Position numbers and translations under genes: made by a program. This document shows positions 1-7,414 of a stretch of DNA of 37,735 bases, in pieces. The first letter of the stretch is position 1. Each line of letters starts with the position of its first letter. Source of the DNA: Acetobacteraceae bacterium (GTDB lineage Bacteria; Pseudomonadota; Alphaproteobacteria; Acetobacterales; Acetobacteraceae); contig JASHRV010000107.1 in NCBI GenBank assembly GCA_030037175.1, forward strand, positions 1 through 37,735. The letters are read 5' to 3'. The notes under the pieces are model-generated. The model did not search any database and was not told the DNA's origin. It worked only from the letters and a program-made list of their open reading frames with translations.

Positions 1-31
1 GGCCGACACGCGCCCCGCAGACCCGGCATGA
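1..31 (+). CDS. C-terminal tail of an upstream gene (partial)
   Basis: The frame that opens at base 2 reads ADTRPADPA and stops with TGA at 29-31. That stop overlaps the ATG of the next gene at 28-30 (ATGA), the same coupling seen at other junctions of this operon. This suggests that a co-transcribed gene ends here and that the window cuts most of it off. In related efflux operons the upstream gene is often a TetR-type regulator, but nothing in these few residues identifies it. Confidence 0.35.
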   Translation, partial: ADTRPADPA

Positions 32-1026
32 AGCGCGGCCGCGTCCTTTTCATCGTGCTCGTCCTCGTTGCCGCCGGCGGTGCTGCCTGGGCGCTCAAGG
101 CCCGCCCCGCGCTCTGGAACGCCGTCTTCGGTCCGGCCTCGGGCCCGGCCGCGATCATAGTCTCAGGCAATATCGAGGCCCATGAGAGCGTGCTGAGTTT
201 TTCCGACGTTCAGGCGCCGATCGTTCTTCTTCCCTTTGACGAGGGCGCCAAGGTCGCCGCCGGCACCGTGCTCGCGCGCGTCGATGACCGGCTCTATCAG
301 CGTCAGGTCGATATCGACAAGGCGAGCCTCGCGGCGGCCGAGGCGCAGCTCGCGGTGGCCGAGGCCTCTCTCGCCGCCGCGCGGCAGAACGTCATGAGCG
401 ATCAGTACGACCTCGCCGAGAAGAAGATCGACTATGCGCGGGCGGAGAACCTCCTTCAGCACCACACCGGCACGCAGCAGGTGCGTGATCTCGCCTTCAC
501 GGCCGAGGCGCAGTCGGAAGCGACGCTCGCCCACGATCAGGCGATGATCACGGTGGCCGAGCGCACCCTCGGCCTGCAGCACGCCAATGTCGCCTCGGCC
601 CAGCAGAAGCTCCGGCTTGATGAGGTGACGCTCTCCTACACCACCCTGCGAGCGCCGTTCTCCGGCGTGATCGCGGTGCGCGAGGCCGAGCTCGGCGAGC
701 TCGCGGGGCCAGGGATCGCGATCTTCACCCTCGACGATCTCGACCATGTGTGGCTGCGCGGGTACGTCAACGAGCCGGATCTCGGCAAGGTGCGGCTCGG
801 CGAGGAGGTCGCCGTTACCACCGACACCTATCCGGGCAGGAAATATCGCGGCGTCATCAGCTTCATCTCGCCCGACGCCGAATTCACGCCGAAGGCCGTC
901 GAGACGCATGCCGAACGGATCACGCTCGTCTATCGCATCCGCATCGATATCGACAATCCGACCCACGAGCTTCTACCCGGCATGCCGGCGGACGCGACCA
1001 TTCCGCTGCTGCCTTCTGGGGAGTGA
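28..1026 (+). CDS. HlyD-family membrane fusion protein (periplasmic adaptor)
   Basis: A 332-residue periplasmic adaptor of the HlyD/YbhG type. One N-terminal membrane anchor spans about residues 4-24. A first lipoyl/barrel-sandwich half follows (about 40-90), then a long Ala/Gln/Glu-rich alpha-helical hairpin (about 90-205). The second lipoyl half carries the family motif LRAPFSGVI, and a beta-barrel region runs to the C terminus. Such proteins bridge an inner-membrane exporter to an outer-membrane channel. Here the partners should be the two ATPases and two permeases directly downstream (gap 9 bp, then overlaps). No outer-membrane TolC-like gene is visible in the window. The substrate cannot be read from the sequence; YbhFSR-type pumps export drugs or cations. 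The ATG start overlaps the preceding stop. Confidence 0.9.
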   Translation: MKRGRVLFIVLVLVAAGGAAWALKARPALWNAVFGPASGPAAIIVSGNIEAHESVLSFSDVQAPIVLLPFDEGAKVAAGTVLARVDDRLYQRQVDIDKASLAAAEAQLAVAEASLAAARQNVMSDQYDLAEKKIDYARAENLLQHHTGTQQVRDLAFTAEAQSEATLAHDQAMITVAERTLGLQHANVASAQQKLRLDEVTLSYTTLRAPFSGVIAVREAELGELAGPGIAIFTLDDLDHVWLRGYVNEPDLGKVRLGEEVAVTTDTYPGRKYRGVISFISPDAEFTPKAVETHAERITLVYRIRIDIDNPTHELLPGMPADATIPLLPSGE

Positions 1027-1035
1027 GACAGGACG

Positions 1036-1974
1036 ATGGCCGAAGCAATCGCCATCGGCAATCTCACCCGCCGCTTCGGCCCGCTCGTTGCGGTCAATGG
1101 CGTGAGCTTCACCGTCGCTCCAGGGGAGATCTTCGGCCTTGTCGGACCGGACGGGGCCGGCAAGACGACGATCATGCGCATGCTCGCGGGCGTGCTGTCC
1201 CCGCACGCGGGCACAATCCTTCTCGACGGCATCGATGTCGTTGCCGCGCCCGAGCGCGCGAAGCCGCATCTCAGCTACATGCCGCAGCGCTTCGGCCTCT
1301 ACGAGGATCTCACGGTCGCAGAGAATATCCGCTTCTACGCTGAGCTTTTCGGTGTGCCGCGCAAGGAGCGCATCGCGCGCGGGGCAGAGCTTCTCGAAGC
1401 CGCAGCGCTTGGGCCATTCCGCCGCCGCCTCGCCGGCAATCTCTCAGGCGGGATGAAGCAGAAGCTCGGCCTCATCTGCGCGCTCATCCACACCCCGCGC
1501 GTTCTTCTGCTCGACGAGCCCACAACCGGCGTCGATCCCGTCTCGCGTCGCGAGTTCTGGGCGATCCTCTACGATCTGCGCGAGCAGGGGGTCACGATCC
1601 TGCTCTCGACCGCGTACATGGACGAGGCCGAGCGCTGCACGCGCCTCGCCCTCCTGCATGCGGGCGAGATCCGAAGCTGCGACACGCCGCAGCGTCTCAA
1701 GCAGGCGATGCCGGGCGCGCTGCTCGCAGTGCCCGCGGCCGATCCCCGCGCCGTGCGTGCGGCCCTCGGCGGCGTGCCGGGTGTGTTGGGGCTTCTGCTG
1801 ATGGGCGATCGCGTGCATGTGCGGGTGGACGATGCCGCGCGCGCCGCACCCTTGCTCGCAGCCCGCCTCGCCGGGCCCAACATTGCGCATGGCGAGATCG
1901 CTCGCGTCGAGCCCGGCATTGAGGATGTCTTCGTCGCGCTGGTCGGCGACGCCACCAAGGCGGAGGCCGCATGA
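1036..1974 (+). CDS. ABC transporter ATP-binding protein (first of a pair)
   Basis: A 312-residue nucleotide-binding subunit of an ABC-2 type exporter. Walker A is GPDGAGKTT (37-45), the Q-loop glutamine is near 84, the signature LSGGMKQ is at 136-142 and Walker B VLLLDE is at 156-161 with catalytic Glu161. The H-switch position reads STAYMDEAE (191-199), so Ala193 replaces the usual His. The next gene encodes a second ATPase with that His intact, so the pair probably forms a heterodimer with one consensus and one degenerate ATP site. In E. coli YbhF both ATPases are fused in one chain; here they are separate genes overlapping by ATGA. AGGA lies just upstream of the ATG. Confidence 0.92.
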   Translation: MAEAIAIGNLTRRFGPLVAVNGVSFTVAPGEIFGLVGPDGAGKTTIMRMLAGVLSPHAGTILLDGIDVVAAPERAKPHLSYMPQRFGLYEDLTVAENIRFYAELFGVPRKERIARGAELLEAAALGPFRRRLAGNLSGGMKQKLGLICALIHTPRVLLLDEPTTGVDPVSRREFWAILYDLREQGVTILLSTAYMDEAERCTRLALLHAGEIRSCDTPQRLKQAMPGALLAVPAADPRAVRAALGGVPGVLGLLLMGDRVHVRVDDAARAAPLLAARLAGPNIAHGEIARVEPGIEDVFVALVGDATKAEAA

Positions 1975-2921
1975 GCGCCGCTCCGCCTTCGGTGCTTACC
2001 GAGGGTCTGACGAAAATCTTCGGCCGCTTTACCGCCGTCGATCACATCGACCTCTCGATCGCGACCGGCGAAGTGATGGGCTTCATCGGTCCGAACGGCG
2101 CCGGCAAATCGACCACCATCCGCATGCTCTGCGGGCTGCTCCGCCCGAGCGCCGGCCGGGCCGTCGTCGCCGGGTTCGATGTCGCCCGCAAGCCCGAGGC
2201 GGTGCGCGCACATATCGGCTACATGTCGCAGAAATTTTCGCTCTACGGCGATCTCACCGTGCGCGAGAATCTGCGCTTCTTCGGCGGGCTCTACAGTGTC
2301 AGGCAGAGCGAGATGGCGGAGCGCATGCGCTTCGCCATCACGATGGCCGGGCTCGAGGGCCGCGAGAACGCGCTCGTCAACACGCTTGCCGGCGGCTGGA
2401 AGCAGCGGCTGGCACTCGGCTGCGCCATCCTCCATCGCCCGCCCGTGCTCTTCCTCGATGAGCCGACCTCGGGCGTCGAGCCCGAGGCACGCCGGCGCTT
2501 CTGGGACCTCATCCACGATCTCGCCGCCGGCGGCGTCACCATCCTCGTCTCGACCCACTACATGGATGAGGCCGAGTACTGCAATCGCGTGGCGCTGATC
2601 GATCGCGGCCGGCTCGCCGCGATCGGCACGCCGAGCGAGCTCCGCGGCCACGCGCTCGGCGGCGCGCTGTTCGAGCTCGCCTGCAGCCCGCTCGGCGCGG
2701 CGCTGGCCGCCCTGCACCGCGCGCCAGGCGTCATCGAGGCCAATGTCTTCGGCGATAGGCTGCACGTGCTGCTGGCGGACGCTTCCGCCGCCGCGTCTCT
2801 GCATACGCTTCTCGCCGCCGCCAACGTCAGGGCCGAAGCGCCTCGTCCGATCGCGCCAAGCCTCGAGGATGCCTTCGTCCGCCTGGTCACGAGAACCAGG
2901 CGCCCGGAAGCCGCGTCATGA
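1971..2921 (+). CDS. ABC transporter ATP-binding protein (second of a pair)
   Basis: A 316-residue ABC ATPase paired with the preceding gene (4-bp ATGA overlap). Walker A is GPNGAGKST (40-48), the Q-loop is in YMSQKFSLYGDLT, Walker B is VLFLDE (159-164) and H-switch His196 is in STHYMDEAE. The signature is LAGGWKQ (139-145) in place of LSGGQ, and the D-loop reads SGVEP where SGVDP is usual. The altered signature would face the Walker A/H-switch of the first ATPase in a heterodimer, which again points to one degenerate ATP site. The C-terminal ~80 residues form a regulatory-type extension common in ABC-2 drug exporters. Confidence 0.92.
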   Translation: MSAAPPSVLTEGLTKIFGRFTAVDHIDLSIATGEVMGFIGPNGAGKSTTIRMLCGLLRPSAGRAVVAGFDVARKPEAVRAHIGYMSQKFSLYGDLTVRENLRFFGGLYSVRQSEMAERMRFAITMAGLEGRENALVNTLAGGWKQRLALGCAILHRPPVLFLDEPTSGVEPEARRRFWDLIHDLAAGGVTILVSTHYMDEAEYCNRVALIDRGRLAAIGTPSELRGHALGGALFELACSPLGAALAALHRAPGVIEANVFGDRLHVLLADASAAASLHTLLAAANVRAEAPRPIAPSLEDAFVRLVTRTRRPEAAS

Positions 2922-4054
2922 GCCTCCGCCGCGTGCTCGCCCTCGGCTTCAAGGAATTCCTCCAGGTCTGGCGCGATCCGCGCAGCCTCGCCGTTGCCCT
3001 GCTGATGCCGCTGATGCAGATGGTGCTGCTCGGCTATGGCGTGAGCCTTGATATCCGCCGCGTGCCGCTCTGTGTCCAGGACCAGGAGAACAGCACCGAA
3101 AGCCGCGCGCTCGTCGAGGATTTCGTCGCCTCCGGCTGGTTCGCGATCACCCGCACGCTCCCCGACAACGCCGCCGTGCGCACCGCGATGGACCGCGAGC
3201 AGTGCATCGGCGCGCTGGTGATCCCGGTCGATTTCTCGCGCGTGCTCGCCGCGACGGGCCAGGCCCCGGTGCAGTCGATCTTCGATGCCACCGACACCAA
3301 CACCACCAACATTGCGATCGGGTACGCTGAGGGCGTGATCTCGCTTGCCACCGCGGATTTCGCCGCGCGCTGGGAAGCGGCGCACGGCACCCGGCCCACA
3401 CGCGTGGGCGTCGTCGATTTCGAACCCCGCGTCTGGTTCAACGAAGGGCTCGATTCGAAGAACTTCATCATCCCGGGCGTCGTCGCCGTCATTCTTGCCC
3501 TCGTCGGCGCCCAGCTCACCTCGCTCACCATTTCCCGCGAGTGGGAGCGGGGGACGATGGAGCAGCTCATCTCGACGCCTGTGCAACCGATCGAGCTGAT
3601 GCTCGGCAAGCTCGTGCCCTATTTCGCGATCGGTCTCTTCGATGCCGCCTTCTGCCTCGCCGCCGCGATCTTCTGGTTCCGCGTTCCCTTCCTCGGCAGC
3701 ATCGTCACGCTCGCTCTCACGACCTCGCTCTTCACCTTCGTTGTGCTCGGCATCGGCTATCTGATCTCGGTCCGCATCCGAAGCCAGATCGGCGCGAGCC
3801 AGGTGGCGCTCGTGCTCACCATGCTACCGACCACGCTCCTCTCCGGCTACACCTTTCCGATCGACCAGATGCCGGCCGCGATCCGCGCGCTCACCTTCAT
3901 CGTCTATCCGCGTTACTATGTCAGCATCCTGCGCGCGGTTTTCCTCAAGGGCAGCGGTGTCGCCGAGCTCGCTTTCCCCATGCTCGCGCTCACGCTCTAC
4001 GCCGTCTTCATCATTTGGGTCGCGGCGCGCGCTTTCCGCAAGAGCCTCGACTGA
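2918..4054 (+). CDS. ABC-2 type transporter permease
   Basis: A 378-residue inner-membrane permease of the YbhS/YhhJ (ABC2_membrane_3) type. One N-terminal transmembrane helix (about 22-42) is followed by a large extracytoplasmic domain of roughly 140 residues. Then come five hydrophobic segments from about residue 185 to the end, with the family motif SREWERGTMEQLISTPV after the second helix. It starts within the stop of the second ATPase (ATGA) and its own TGA shares one base with the next ATG (TGATG). Strict translational coupling and homology to the next gene indicate that the two permeases assemble as a heterodimer in equal amounts. Confidence 0.92.
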   Translation: MSLRRVLALGFKEFLQVWRDPRSLAVALLMPLMQMVLLGYGVSLDIRRVPLCVQDQENSTESRALVEDFVASGWFAITRTLPDNAAVRTAMDREQCIGALVIPVDFSRVLAATGQAPVQSIFDATDTNTTNIAIGYAEGVISLATADFAARWEAAHGTRPTRVGVVDFEPRVWFNEGLDSKNFIIPGVVAVILALVGAQLTSLTISREWERGTMEQLISTPVQPIELMLGKLVPYFAIGLFDAAFCLAAAIFWFRVPFLGSIVTLALTTSLFTFVVLGIGYLISVRIRSQIGASQVALVLTMLPTTLLSGYTFPIDQMPAAIRALTFIVYPRYYVSILRAVFLKGSGVAELAFPMLALTLYAVFIIWVAARAFRKSLD

Positions 4055-5190
4055 TGTTCGGCCGCCTTGGCGTCATGCTGATGAAGGAGTTCATCGAGCT
4101 CAAGCGCGACCGCTGGGCGATGTTCCGCTTGATCGTCCCCCTGCTCGTGCAACTTTTCGCCTTTGGCTACGCCGCCACCTTCACGGTCACCCGCGTCTCG
4201 ACAGTGATCCTCGACCTCGATCAGAGCCAGGCAAGCCGCGCCCTCATCTCTCATTTCACCGCGACCGGAATCTTCGACATCGTGGACGTGGCCACCGACC
4301 AGCGCCAGATCACGCGCGACCTCAACCAGGGCACGGCCACGCTTGCGATTGTCATTCACGCCAGGTTCGCCGCCAACCTCGCGAACGGGAAGGAGGCGCC
4401 GCTGCAAGTCATCGTCGACGGGACCAACTCGAACACCGCGCTGATCGCGCTCGGCTATGTCAGCCAGATCGTCGCCCTCTTCCAGGAAGATGAGGCCGCG
4501 CATCTGCTGCCGGCCAGTGCCGGCGCTTCCGCCGCGCCCGGAACGCTCACGCTGTCGCTTCAGTACCAGCCCTGGTTCAACGCCGGCCTCAGCGATCGCT
4601 GGTTCTTCATCCCCGGCATCATCGGCACGCTGATCCTGGTGCAGATCGTGGGCCTCACGGCCTTCGCCGTCGTCCGCGAGCGCGAAGTCGGCACGCTCGA
4701 GCAGATCCTGGTGAGCCCGATCAGCTCCTTCGAGTTCATCCTGGGCAAGACCGTGCCGTTCTTCCTGATCGGGCTCGCCGATGTCGCGCTGATCAGCATC
4801 GTTGGGATTCTCTGGTTCGGCGTTCCCTTCGTCGGCAATCCCTTTCTCATGCTGCTCGGCTCCTCGCTCTTCCTGCTCAGCGTGCTCGGATTGGGCCTCC
4901 TGCTCTCGACTTTCTCCCAAACCCAGCAGCAGGCCTTCGCGCTCAACTTCTTCCTGCTCAACCCGTTCTTCATCCTCTCGGGCTTCGCCTTTCCCATCGC
5001 GGCCATGCCGCGCATCCTGCAATGGTTCACCTACCTCAACCCGCTGCGTTACTTCCTGGTCGTCATCCGCGCGCTGTTCCTCAAGGGCGTCGGCTTCTGG
5101 ACTCTTTTCCCGGATTTTGCGGCGATGTTCCTGCTCGGCACCGGCGCGCTCGCAATCAGCATGATGCGGTTCAGCAAGTCTCTTGATTGA
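4054..5190 (+). CDS. ABC-2 type transporter permease (second of a pair)
   Basis: A 378-residue permease, paralogous to the preceding one and of identical length. It has an N-terminal helix (about 20-42), a periplasmic domain (about 45-185, with a variable Ala/Pro-rich stretch near 150-165), and five C-terminal helices. The motif VREREVGTLEQILVSPIS matches ABC2_membrane_3 exporters of the YbhR/YhhJ type. The start was chosen at the ATG that overlaps the preceding TGA by one base; the same frame is open much further upstream, but only as a shadow of the first permease. This is the last gene of the operon. The following 200 bp hold a purine-rich stretch and the first copy of the dispersed repeat. 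Confidence 0.92.
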   Translation: MFGRLGVMLMKEFIELKRDRWAMFRLIVPLLVQLFAFGYAATFTVTRVSTVILDLDQSQASRALISHFTATGIFDIVDVATDQRQITRDLNQGTATLAIVIHARFAANLANGKEAPLQVIVDGTNSNTALIALGYVSQIVALFQEDEAAHLLPASAGASAAPGTLTLSLQYQPWFNAGLSDRWFFIPGIIGTLILVQIVGLTAFAVVREREVGTLEQILVSPISSFEFILGKTVPFFLIGLADVALISIVGILWFGVPFVGNPFLMLLGSSLFLLSVLGLGLLLSTFSQTQQQAFALNFFLLNPFFILSGFAFPIAAMPRILQWFTYLNPLRYFLVVIRALFLKGVGFWTLFPDFAAMFLLGTGALAISMMRFSKSLD

Positions 5191-5267
5191 GCGGAGGGGA
5201 AAAGGAGGAAGAGGAAAGGCAGAAAGACAGACAGGGAGAGGGGAATTCCAGCTCGGAGGCTTCGTCT

Positions 5268-5390
5268 CTGGGAGGGGGCTTTGTCCCTTGCACCCCTGGC
5301 AAAGGCGGAGCCTTTGCAATCAATTTGTTTTTGAAAACTTTGGGGTCCAGGGCCTCGGGCCCTGGCGGGGAGCAGAGGCGGAGCCTTCGG
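5268..5390. repeat. Dispersed GC-rich intergenic repeat, copy 1
   Basis: This intergenic block contains a hairpin CAAAGGC-GGA-GCCTTTG (5300-5316). The sequence AATCAATTTG follows, then a T-rich linker, then a second hairpin CCAGGGCC-TCG-GGCCCTGG (5347-5365). The same ordered parts recur near 10824, 25184 and 34758, and a related hairpin lies near 19876. It separates the ABC operon from the convergent b561-like gene, so the hairpins could also act as a bidirectional terminator. Confidence 0.75.
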
Positions 5391-6242
5391 TCAGAGAACG
5401 ATGCTTCCTGAAGGAATGCGTGTCCCCAAAACCATCCACGCCCCGAGCAGCGTCAGCGCAATCACGATCGGCACTGCCCGCCAAGGCGAGACTGTGCGGG
5501 CATCTTCAGGTCCAGGCATGCGCACGCGCTTGCGGCCGGTGATCATCGCAAGCACCAGATTCTCGCGCTGCAGCGCGCTTTCTACCAGTACGCCGGCAAT
5601 ATGAGCACCGGCGAGCCATATGATCGTGAAGCCGAGCGTGCCGTGAATCCAGCCGAGCGCGGGAATGGCGCTCGCGGGAAGAAGGCGGCTCAGCACGCCC
5701 GCTCCGCCTGTGCTGCCTTCCGTCAAAAGCCCGGAGACCACGATGAGAGCCAGTGTCGCGAGCAGAGCCAGGATCATCCAGCCGCCGAGTGCGCTGTGCC
5801 CCACAGTCTCCTCCGGATCGAGCCTGAGCAGGCCGAGGAAATGCGTGCGGATGCCACGCCAGCCGCGCACAAAATCCGCGAACCGCGCACGCTCGCCGCC
5901 GATTATTCCCCAGGCGAGGCGGAACAGCAGCAGCAGCGCCACTGCATATCCGCACCCCACATGGACGGCGAAGAGAAGTCCGCGCGGGTGCATCGAGCTG
6001 GCCAGGAACGCGGTGCCGACGCAAAGCACGAGCAGCCACTTGAAGATGCGCGTCGGCAAGTCCCACACCCGAATCACGCGCGGCTGCGGCCGGCCCTCCA
6101 CCACCTCGCGTACCGCGGTCATCGCCGCGCGCCCGAGGCGCGAACGCCGCGCGAGCGAAAGCCCCGTGCCAAACGCTGCCCCGCCCGCCTTGCGGAGCGA
6201 GCGCGCAAGGCGACGCGCCTCTCTGCGTTGTGCTTCGTCCAT
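5391..6242 (-). CDS. Cytochrome b561-like (Ni-hydrogenase b-type) membrane protein lacking one heme ligand
   Basis: A 283-residue protein. The first ~55 residues are Arg/Ala-rich and soluble; the rest is a four-helix b-type cytochrome module with RVWDLPTRIFKW (59-69), H94 in VHVGCGY, HSALGGWM, H200 in WIHGTLG and H214 in AHIAGV, and the C-terminal family signature RENLVLAMITGRKR. A fifth hydrophobic segment ends the protein. Family members normally read FHW where this reads FKW (Lys68), so one of the four heme-ligating His is missing. The start was set at the ATG 2 bp after the YihY-type stop; the frame extends 31 codons further upstream but only into that gene. It forms an operon with the gene at 6245-7144. 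The family carries electrons between membrane quinols and cytochromes; here the heme content is uncertain. Confidence 0.85.
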   Translation of the reverse strand: MDEAQRREARRLARSLRKAGGAAFGTGLSLARRSRLGRAAMTAVREVVEGRPQPRVIRVWDLPTRIFKWLLVLCVGTAFLASSMHPRGLLFAVHVGCGYAVALLLLFRLAWGIIGGERARFADFVRGWRGIRTHFLGLLRLDPEETVGHSALGGWMILALLATLALIVVSGLLTEGSTGGAGVLSRLLPASAIPALGWIHGTLGFTIIWLAGAHIAGVLVESALQRENLVLAMITGRKRVRMPGPEDARTVSPWRAVPIVIALTLLGAWMVLGTRIPSGSIVL

Positions 6243-6244
6243 GC

Positions 6245-7144
6245 TCAGTCCGCTCTGCGATCCTCGCGGTTGCGTTCGAGCGCCGCGTTCAGCTCGGCCC
6301 CGAGCAACACTACATAGGCCGAGACATAAAACCACAACATCACGCCGACCACCGCCGCCAGCGGGCCATAGGTCACATCCAGCCGCCCGACCCGCGTGAC
6401 ATAGATCGAGAAGAGCACGGAGCCTACAAACCAGCCCACGGTGGCGACGAGTGCGCCCGGCACCACCACGTGCCGCGCGCCCCGCGCGCGCGAAGGCCCG
6501 AAGCGATAGAGCAGCAGGAGGGCGGCGAGCACGAAGAGCGGCAGCCCGCCGAGCCCGCCCGCGCGCACCAGCCCCTGCGCGTAGGCGGAGAGCCCGAGAA
6601 AACCGATCGCGGTCGGCAGGCCGACCAGCACGCCGAGCTCCAGCACCGCGGCGACGATAGCGGCGAGCGTCATCCCGAGCCCCGCGAGCTGAAAGCCCAG
6701 GAACCCGCGCCGCTCGACCTCGCCGTAAGCAAGATTGAGGGCGGAAAGCAGGGATTTCGTGCCGGTCGAGGCGCTCCAGTAGGTCACCGCCGCGCTGACG
6801 ATGAGGCCGAGCCGGAGGCTCGCGCCCGTGCGCGAAACGAGCGCGTGGACCCTGGCCTCGATCAGCGCATAGGCGGGCGGCGGGACCAACGAGCGCAGAT
6901 TGCGAAGCTGCGGCTCGACGGTATGCGGATCGAAAACCAGCCCGTAGATGAAGACGAGCATTGTGATGGCCGGAAAGAGGGCGAGGGTGGCATAGAAGGC
7001 GCAGCCCGCGGCCGAGAGCGAGACGCGGTCAGAGACCATGAGCTGCATCGCCTCGGCGATGGCGTGGAGAACCCGCCCGCCCGGCGGCAGGCGCCTCTGG
7101 GCTCCATCCTCCCGCTCCTCGGCCGCGCTCCGTTCGGCGCACAT
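6245..7144 (-). CDS. YihY/BrkB family inner-membrane protein
   Basis: A 299-residue polytopic membrane protein of the YihY/virulence factor BrkB family (often mis-called ribonuclease BN). About six hydrophobic segments are visible. Family hallmarks are SLSAAGCAFYATLALFPAI near residues 42-60, a YWSASTGTKSLLSALNLAYG stretch near 120-140, and VTYGPLAAVVGVMLWFYVSAYVVLLGAELNA near the C terminus. Its biochemical role is not established. It is the first gene of a two-gene - strand operon with the b561-like protein and is divergent from the decarboxylase; the 266-bp gap between them must hold promoters for both. Confidence 0.9.
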   Translation of the reverse strand: MCAERSAAEEREDGAQRRLPPGGRVLHAIAEAMQLMVSDRVSLSAAGCAFYATLALFPAITMLVFIYGLVFDPHTVEPQLRNLRSLVPPPAYALIEARVHALVSRTGASLRLGLIVSAAVTYWSASTGTKSLLSALNLAYGEVERRGFLGFQLAGLGMTLAAIVAAVLELGVLVGLPTAIGFLGLSAYAQGLVRAGGLGGLPLFVLAALLLLYRFGPSRARGARHVVVPGALVATVGWFVGSVLFSIYVTRVGRLDVTYGPLAAVVGVMLWFYVSAYVVLLGAELNAALERNREDRRAD

Positions 7145-7186
7145 GCCGCCTCTCTAGGCCCCTGCCGCCCGCGCCTGCAACCGCAC

Positions 7187-7227
7187 TTGTAATTTCGCTT
7201 GCAAGCTCGGCCCATGGGCCCTATGTG
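7187..7227 (+). promoter_or_regulatory. Possible sigma70 promoter for the decarboxylase leader
   Basis: TTGCAA (7199-7204) and TATGTG (7222-7227) are separated by 17 bp, a tolerable -35/-10 pair. A perfect 12-bp palindrome GGCCCATGGGCC (7209-7220) fills most of the spacer and could be an operator. The -10 match is weak, so this is tentative. Confidence 0.25.
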
Positions 7228-7414
7228 CGGCCCCACGCAGCAACGCACGTGCCTCTGGCCCTCGTGGTTACGCAACGACGTCAAGCGTTCTGGCAACTCG
7301 CTTAGGTCGCTGGTTCGTTCGACCGTTTCGTCAACTCCGTCCGCCGCCTTCAAGAGGCGGACGTTCACCGAGGGAGGCCCCGAGCAGGGCCTGAAAGGGA
7401 GGCCGGTGCCATGA
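7214..7414 (+). other. 66-codon upstream ORF ending on the decarboxylase start codon
   Basis: An ATG at 7214 opens a frame that ends with TGA at 7412-7414, so it overlaps the decarboxylase ATG (7411) as ATGA. The peptide starts MGPMCGPTQQRT and is Arg/Ser-rich. No clear ribosome binding site precedes it. Decarboxylase leader peptides are known to regulate speF in enterobacteria, and the ATGA junction would allow coupling. It could equally be chance in GC-rich DNA. Confidence 0.25.
7338..7402 (+). promoter_or_regulatory. Structured 5' leader of the decarboxylase mRNA (speF-type leader candidate)
   Basis: Two consecutive hairpins precede the start codon: CGTCCGCC / GGCGGACG with a 10-nt loop (7338-7363), and AGGCCC-CGAGCA-GGGCCT (7375-7392). 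The Shine-Dalgarno AAAGGGAGG (7394-7402) begins 1 nt after the second stem. A hairpin directly against the ribosome binding site suits translational or anti-terminator control. Alphaproteobacteria are known to carry a conserved speF leader RNA motif before ornithine decarboxylase genes; membership here is an inference from position and structure. Confidence 0.45.

Noticed and set aside
1569-2804. A 411-codon - strand frame opposite the ABC ATPases
   Set aside because: It is a shadow of the two ATPase genes, with low-complexity Arg/Glu/Ala sequence and no ribosome binding site.
6243-6335. Longer start for the b561-like protein
   Set aside because: The 31 extra codons lie inside the YihY-type gene; the ATG at 6242, 2 bp after its stop, fits coupling.
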